A stretch of DNA of 26,505 nt. Source: Bacillota bacterium (lineage in GTDB: Bacteria > Bacillota > Bacilli > Paenibacillales > UBA4045). The notes beneath the pieces were generated by a model. The model did not search any database. It worked only from the letters and a program-made list of their open reading frames with translations, and was not told where the DNA came from. Made by a program: the position numbers and the translations under genes. Below, piece after piece: positions 22,684 through 26,505 of the stretch (the stretch's first letter is position 1; each line of letters opens with the position of its first letter). The stretch lies in NCBI GenBank assembly GCA_023441055.1, contig JAEZQY010000023.1:1-26505 (forward strand). Direction: 5' to 3'.

Positions 22684-23595
22684 ATGAATCTGAATATCGT
22701 GAAGCTTGAGGTTGTCGTATTGATTGCGAAGTATAAAAAGGTAACGGACGTTGCTAAGGCGATTGGGGTGAAGCAACCGACGGTAACCTTCCACATGAGA
22801 AGCCTAGAGGAACAATTCGGGGTACAGCTATTCGAGCTGCGCACGGGCAAGGTGTTATTGACGGATGCGGGAACCGCACTGCTGCACTATGCCACCAAAA
22901 TTCTAACGCTCTCGCAAGAGTCATACCGTGTAATGAGCGAGTACCGTAACATGGGCAAGGGTTCATTGTCGATCGGCGCCAGCTATGTTCCCGGCACCTA
23001 TATCCTGCCTGAGTTGATGAGTCGATTCTCAGAGGCATATCCAGGCATTACATTCCAAATGTGCATTAAACCCGCACCTGTCATTCGTGAGATGCTGCTG
23101 AGTCACAGCATAGATATGGGGTTCATCTCCTCCCAGCCCTTCGAGGATCCTACTCTTCACCAACACCGTATGCGCGATGATAAATTGGTGGTTGTATACG
23201 CATCATCCCATCGATTCTCAACACTTCCACTGATTGATGCTCAGACCATATCTGAAGAACCGTTTATCTACCATGGAACGGATTCGACCACACGTCACAT
23301 GACGGAGCAGTGGGCAGAGCGCAATGGTGTAACGCTGCGGGTAAGTATGGAGCTAGATTCCTTAGAAGCGATTAAGCGAGCCGTCATGCTCGGCAAGGGG
23401 ATCTCCTTCATCTCGAGGATTGCCATTACAGAGGAGGTAAGTCGTGGTCAGCTAGCTTGCCTGCCTATTCCGGGAACAGACCAGAATCGTTCCATCTATA
23501 TGTGTTATCACCAGGACCGATGGCTATCCGCGCAGATGCGTGCCTTAGAAGCAATCTCCGCCGAATTTGCCGCAAGAGAGGACATTTATATATAG
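22684..23595 (+). CDS. LysR-family transcriptional regulator
   Basis: A 303-residue LysR-type regulator. The winged helix-turn-helix is at residues 3-62 (VVLIAKYKKVTDVAKAIGVKQPTVTFHMRSLEEQFGVQLFEL), followed by a linker helix and the two-lobed effector domain starting GSLSIGASYVPGTYILPELMSRFSEAYPGITF. GGAGG precedes the ATG. The gene is divergent from the ABC/beta-CASP operon, so that operon is its likely target; the effector is probably the imported compound or a derivative. It is convergent with DUF4091, and a small hairpin lies just after the stop. Confidence 0.95.
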   Translation: MNLNIVKLEVVVLIAKYKKVTDVAKAIGVKQPTVTFHMRSLEEQFGVQLFELRTGKVLLTDAGTALLHYATKILTLSQESYRVMSEYRNMGKGSLSIGASYVPGTYILPELMSRFSEAYPGITFQMCIKPAPVIREMLLSHSIDMGFISSQPFEDPTLHQHRMRDDKLVVVYASSHRFSTLPLIDAQTISEEPFIYHGTDSTTRHMTEQWAERNGVTLRVSMELDSLEAIKRAVMLGKGISFISRIAITEEVSRGQLACLPIPGTDQNRSIYMCYHQDRWLSAQMRALEAISAEFAAREDIYI

Positions 23596-23605
23596 AAAAT
23601 AGAGC

Positions 23606-23632
23606 AGGAGCCGTGCGATTAACACGACTCCT
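23606..23632. terminator. Weak hairpin between lysR and DUF4091 genes
   Basis: AGGAG-C-CGTG pairs with CACG-A-CTCCT around a 7-base loop, with one internal mismatch. It lies ten bases after the lysR stop in a 67-base convergent gap. No T run follows on either strand, so it is at best a modest terminator. Confidence 0.45.
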
Positions 23633-23662
23633 AGCTTAATTGTCTATTCAGGGGGTTAGTCT

Positions 23663-25333
23663 TCAAGCTAACGCGGATGCAATAGCAGTATTGATCCGCT
23701 CGCGGCATTCGAGCAGCCACTGGGCGCTATGCGGATATGTCCGGAACGTGAGCGCATCGTCTGTGCCTTGCTCTACCAGCTGCAGCGCCTCTTCCTTCCC
23801 TATCAATGACTCCAGCAATTCTAGTGCGCGCATGTCCTGCAAGCCTTCATGGAACACTTCCCAGCGTAAGGAATCCATCGGCCCATGCTCGCCCGGATAG
23901 ACGACGAATGCATCGCCTGAGGGAAAGGCCAGCCCCGCATCTGTAACCCGGAACGGATCGATCGGCTTAATCGAATACTGGCTGTACCAGAAATTGAAGC
24001 CCCAGTGCAGGAAGCCTCGCACGCCATACTTATACAATTGCAAGCCGAGAATTCGATTCCGGTAGGAAGGCAGACTGAAGAAGCGATTCGCTACCTCCCG
24101 ACCTTGGGCGCAGCAGTAATACGTCCATAACGGCTTGGTTTCTTGCTCGATGAAGGGCTGGATATGATTATTGGCTGGAATCGGAATCTCCACAAGCCCA
24201 TGCTTGTAAAATTCATAATCCGACAAGGCGTCTAAGAATGGAAAGTCGGACAGATGCTTCTTCAATTTCTGACTCGCTTGTCGGTAGTACTCCATATGCT
24301 CCATCATCGGCTCATCCGATACGTGAAAAAATACGCGCTGCTCCAGTCCGCGCGCTCGAATAAATGCCGTCAGCTCAGGCAGAAATTGATCCAGGAAGGA
24401 TTCGTACTCAGCTCCTGTCGCATCGGTGTCCCAGCCGAAAATGCGCACTGGCTCACCATTGACGGCAGCCACAATCTTCGGGGCATGCTTAGCTCCCCAC
24501 TGCGTGAATAGATGTGAGAATTCGAAGTAGCGAATACCGATTCGCTCACACATGTCCACCCAGCGGTCAAGCAGACTGAAGTCGAAGCGGTATGTGTCAG
24601 CACTGGTCTTCTCCACACCGACCAATTGAACGGTAGGCCGCTCATGGCCGATTGCCGTATCCAGCGGCGGTGTGAACAGCGGTGTCAGCAAGAGATTGAC
24701 ACCATGCCTAGCGGCATTGCTTGCATATGCCTCGATCAGCTGCCAGTGCGCCTCACTGAATACCTCAACATCGTATTGGGTGGCGAGACAGTCACAATGG
24801 AACCATGCGGTATGCATCAGCTTCTGCGGTGGCAGCTCCGCAGGCAGCACATCCAACGTATAGCCTGCCTCCGCAAGCGCTTCTCCCTCCCGAGTTGCGA
24901 ATGTGAGCACGATCTCCCCGGACTTGCGCCCGACTGCACCCGATTGCTGCATCGGCGGCAATGCGACTGTCACCCAGAGAGAGCGCCACTGACCTCCTAT
25001 AGCATGCACCCCATCAGCGAGCGGCATGAGTATATCTGGGTACAGACCAGGGCTCGTCCGCAAATAGCCCTCATCCACATCCTGAAAAGCCGGCAGCTCT
25101 GACGGTGCGAGGCCGACCGAGCGTACCGTGATATACGGCGACCAATCGGATTGGACAGTGATTTGTATACTCTTAAACGTCTCCCGCGAGCGGTAGGCAA
25201 CCTGGAAGGAATACACTTCATTCCATAAGGCTGTTCCGTTGTTGACTGGAGTATCCTGCACCTCCTGATCGGCGAATACCTTGCTTAGCGAGCTTAGACA
25301 ACGTGTTTCGAATACGAGTGATCCATATGACAT
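23663..25333 (-). CDS. GH123-like protein with DUF4091 domain
   Basis: A 556-residue protein. The N-terminal ~165 residues form a beta-sandwich. The barrel region has MHTAWFHCDCLA, YASNAARHGVNLLLTPLF, LLDRWVDMCERIGIRYFEFSHLFTQWGAKHAP and VFFHVSDEPMMEH. The Asp340-Glu341 pair in the last motif matches the Asp-Glu pair used in substrate-assisted catalysis by GH123 beta-N-acetylgalactosaminidases. The C-terminus (FLHWGFNFWYS, FVVYPGEHGPMDSLRWEVFHEGLQDMRALELLE) is DUF4091. No signal peptide is seen, so it acts inside the cell. The ATG has GGAGG nine bases upstream. It is divergent from an AraC regulator and shares a palindromic intergenic region with it. GalNAc-specific activity is likely only if the acetamido-binding residues are present, which I cannot confirm. 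Confidence 0.88.
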   Translation of the reverse strand: MSYGSLVFETRCLSSLSKVFADQEVQDTPVNNGTALWNEVYSFQVAYRSRETFKSIQITVQSDWSPYITVRSVGLAPSELPAFQDVDEGYLRTSPGLYPDILMPLADGVHAIGGQWRSLWVTVALPPMQQSGAVGRKSGEIVLTFATREGEALAEAGYTLDVLPAELPPQKLMHTAWFHCDCLATQYDVEVFSEAHWQLIEAYASNAARHGVNLLLTPLFTPPLDTAIGHERPTVQLVGVEKTSADTYRFDFSLLDRWVDMCERIGIRYFEFSHLFTQWGAKHAPKIVAAVNGEPVRIFGWDTDATGAEYESFLDQFLPELTAFIRARGLEQRVFFHVSDEPMMEHMEYYRQASQKLKKHLSDFPFLDALSDYEFYKHGLVEIPIPANNHIQPFIEQETKPLWTYYCCAQGREVANRFFSLPSYRNRILGLQLYKYGVRGFLHWGFNFWYSQYSIKPIDPFRVTDAGLAFPSGDAFVVYPGEHGPMDSLRWEVFHEGLQDMRALELLESLIGKEEALQLVEQGTDDALTFRTYPHSAQWLLECRERINTAIASALA

Positions 25334-25387
25334 TATAGACGGCCTCCTTCATCATTCTCCTGTTAGCTTCATCTTATCAACTGCTGT

Positions 25388-25401
25388 GATTGCCGGCAAT
25401 C
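25388..25401. promoter_or_regulatory. Perfect 14-base palindrome between DUF4091 and araC genes
   Basis: GATTGCCGGCAATC is palindromic at every position. It overlaps a possible minus-strand -35 (TTGCCG) that is 17 bases from TAAGAT in front of the DUF4091 gene. It is a candidate operator. Confidence 0.5.
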
Positions 25402-25429
25402 CGATTATTTTAGCTCGACTATAACAATA

Positions 25430-25458
25430 TTGACCTTTCTGCGAGCTCCAATCATACT
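25430..25458 (+). promoter_or_regulatory. Sigma-A promoter of the AraC-family gene
   Basis: TTGACC (25430-25435) and CATACT (25453-25458) are 17 bases apart, about 46 bases upstream of the ATG. Confidence 0.5.
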
Positions 25459-25504
25459 GTAGAGGAGAATAAGCGAGTATTAGAGGAAAAGGGGAGCATA
25501 TACG

Positions 25505-26371
25505 ATGAGACAGGGTGTCTATGCCTTTCGGTATAAGGAAGCAATCCCCTACTTGCTGCTGGACACGATCGGCTGGCAATCCACGCAATCTCCAGATTAC
25601 AGCAACGACGGACATTCTCGTACGGATAGCGGTCATGTGATCTTCCAGTTCACGCTGAGCGGCGAAGGTCGAATCGAGCTGGACGGCCAGACGCATAGGT
25701 TACTCTCCGGCACCGGCTTTGTCGTAACTATTCCAAGTGAGCACCGCTATTATTATGACAATACCTCTGGGCAGCCTTGGGAGTTTATTTGGCTGAATGC
25801 TAAGGGTGAGGATGCCGTACGGATGTGGGAGCGCATCATCGCGCTGCATGGTTCCATCCTCTCCTTACAAGAATCCTCACCTGTGCTCGATCGATTCTGG
25901 GAGCTGTATCGCGGCGTGTCTGAGGAGCAGTTATCTGAGCCAACAGAATTATCCGTGATGCTGTACCGCTTCATGCTTGCCCTGCTGATGCCGGATGCCA
26001 GGTCATCTGCCAGGGTCGATACAGCCTCCCTGTCGAATAAGGCCAAGCAGTATATGAAAGAGCAGGCGTCGCGGCCGCTGACATTGCGCCAAGTCGCTGC
26101 CCATTGCGGCGTTACGAGTGAATACTTGTGCCGGCTGTTTCGCAGGAATGAAGGGATATCGCCGCTGCAATATTTGCGCCGGCGCCGTATCGAGACGGCT
26201 GTCACATTGCTGCGAACGACCACCCTCGAGGTGCACGAGATCGGCCGCCAATGCGGCTTCGATAGTCCGAGCTACTTCGCCAAGACGTTCAAGGCGTATC
26301 TAGGACTGTCCCCTAGCGAATTCCGCTCCAACAAGCAGGCGTATCCATTCGACACGATCTTTCTGGATTAA
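25505..26371 (+). CDS. AraC-family regulator
   Basis: A 288-residue protein. The N-terminal arm/cupin domain has GHVIFQFTLSGEGRIELDGQTHRLLSGTGFVVTIPSEHRYYYDN. The C-terminal DNA-binding domain (about 185-282) has two helix-turn-helices: QYMKEQASRPLTLRQVAAHCGVTSEYLCRLFRRNEGISPLQYLRRRRIETAVTLL and EVHEIGRQCGFDSPSYFAKTFKAYLGLSPSEFR. GGGGAG lies eight bases before the ATG. It is divergent from the GH123-like gene and probably controls it, responding to a sugar. A group II intron 3' end begins only 6-8 bases after its stop codon, so any native terminator has been displaced or separated. Confidence 0.94.
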   Translation: MRQGVYAFRYKEAIPYLLLDTIGWQSTQSPDYSNDGHSRTDSGHVIFQFTLSGEGRIELDGQTHRLLSGTGFVVTIPSEHRYYYDNTSGQPWEFIWLNAKGEDAVRMWERIIALHGSILSLQESSPVLDRFWELYRGVSEEQLSEPTELSVMLYRFMLALLMPDARSSARVDTASLSNKAKQYMKEQASRPLTLRQVAAHCGVTSEYLCRLFRRNEGISPLQYLRRRRIETAVTLLRTTTLEVHEIGRQCGFDSPSYFAKTFKAYLGLSPSEFRSNKQAYPFDTIFLD

Positions 26372-26416
26372 ACTACGTATCGAGTAGGAGGAGGCGCCTA
26401 GCCTCCGTCCTCTCAC

Positions 26417-26448
26417 ACCACCGTACATGCGGGTCCGCATACGGCGGT
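26417..26448 (-). ncRNA. Group II intron domain V, followed by domain VI
   Basis: On the minus strand ACCGCCGT pairs with ACGGTGGT and ATGCG with CGCAT around a GACC loop. The two-base GT bulge on the 3' side is the hallmark of domain V, and CGC is in the catalytic-triad position. Domain VI follows at 26379-26414: GAG-AGGA...GGAGGC pairs with GCCTCC-TCCT-A-CTC, with a bulged branch-point A at 26385. Confidence 0.8.
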
Positions 26449-26457
26449 TCCAAAAGG

Positions 26458-26505
26458 TTAACAAAGCTCCAAATAACGAGTAAGCAAACTTTTCAGCCCT
26501 TTCGC
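26458..26505 (-). CDS. ltrA: Group II intron reverse transcriptase/maturase, last 15 codons
   Basis: A minus-strand frame entering from the right edge reads AKGLKSLLTRYLELC and stops with TAA at 26458-26460. The open frame alone is too short to prove a gene. Its position ten bases upstream of domain V is where intron-encoded proteins end, and RYLEL-type endings are seen in them. The rest lies outside the window. Confidence 0.55.
   Translation of the reverse strand, partial: AKGLKSLLTRYLELC

Larger units (their letters stand above)
26377..26505 (-). mobile_element. Group II intron, 3' end, continuing past the right edge
   Basis: Read on the minus strand, the order is the last codons of a reverse transcriptase, a short linker, a domain V hairpin, a domain VI stem with a bulged A, and an intron end of the form AY. 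The 3' boundary is at 26379 (ending AT) or 26377 (ending AC), just past the AraC stop. The 5' part lies outside the window. Confidence 0.8.

Noticed and set aside
26377..26505. The right-edge hairpins as a simple araC terminator or an IS end.
   Set aside because: The paired stems, two-base bulge, bulged A and upstream reading frame together fit group II intron domains V and VI much better.

Overview
The window looks like the chromosome of a Paenibacillus-type, endospore-forming Firmicute. The evidence is a tlp-type small acid-soluble spore protein, strong AAGGAGG ribosome binding sites, sigma-A promoters, CcpA-type cre boxes and many CUT1 sugar transporter and AraC/LacI genes. No tRNA, rRNA, CRISPR array or transposase is visible. 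The last 130 bases are the 3' end of a group II intron.

Region 1 (1-11698) is a polysaccharide-use locus and the most interesting part. On the minus strand one operon runs from 9079 past the left edge: a lipoprotein sugar-binding protein, two CUT1 permeases, a GH172 (DUF2961) enzyme, a DUF6259 protein, an unclassified 670-residue probable (alpha/alpha)-barrel protein, and a second, truncated GH172. A LacI-family regulator is transcribed divergently (9445-10500). Facing it is a lipoprotein of the DUF4185 family (10495-11643), which is GH183. GH172 and GH183 are the families known to cleave D-arabinofuranosyl linkages (GH172 also alpha-D-fructofuranosides). I infer the following model: surface endo-D-arabinanase cuts the polymer, the importer (no ATPase gene here, so probably a shared MsmX-type ATPase) takes up oligosaccharides, and the cytoplasmic GH172s, DUF6259 and 670-residue proteins finish them. 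An identical 18-base operator-like palindrome lies just downstream of the -10 boxes of both the operon and the GH183 gene. A related site lies after the lacI -10 box. Cre boxes lie in both leaders. This ties the two transcription units into one LacI/CcpA regulon.

Region 2 (11742-17372) is ordinary accessory metabolism: a VOC protein, an SsuE-like FMN reductase, a small beta/gamma-crystallin protein, tlp, an AraC regulator overlapping a Gfo/Idh/MocA oxidoreductase, a second divergent Gfo/Idh/MocA gene and a DUF2277 protein.

Region 3 (17452-23595) is a four-gene minus-strand operon: ABC ATPase, binding lipoprotein, fused double permease (ferric-iron/2-aminoethylphosphonate type) and a beta-CASP metallo-beta-lactamase-fold protein whose start overlaps the permease stop. 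A LysR regulator is divergent.

Region 4 (23663-26505) holds a GH123-like DUF4091 protein and a divergent AraC regulator, with a 14-base perfect palindrome between them. It ends in the group II intron 3' end (domains V and VI plus the last 15 codons of its reverse transcriptase), inserted 6-8 bases after the AraC stop codon.
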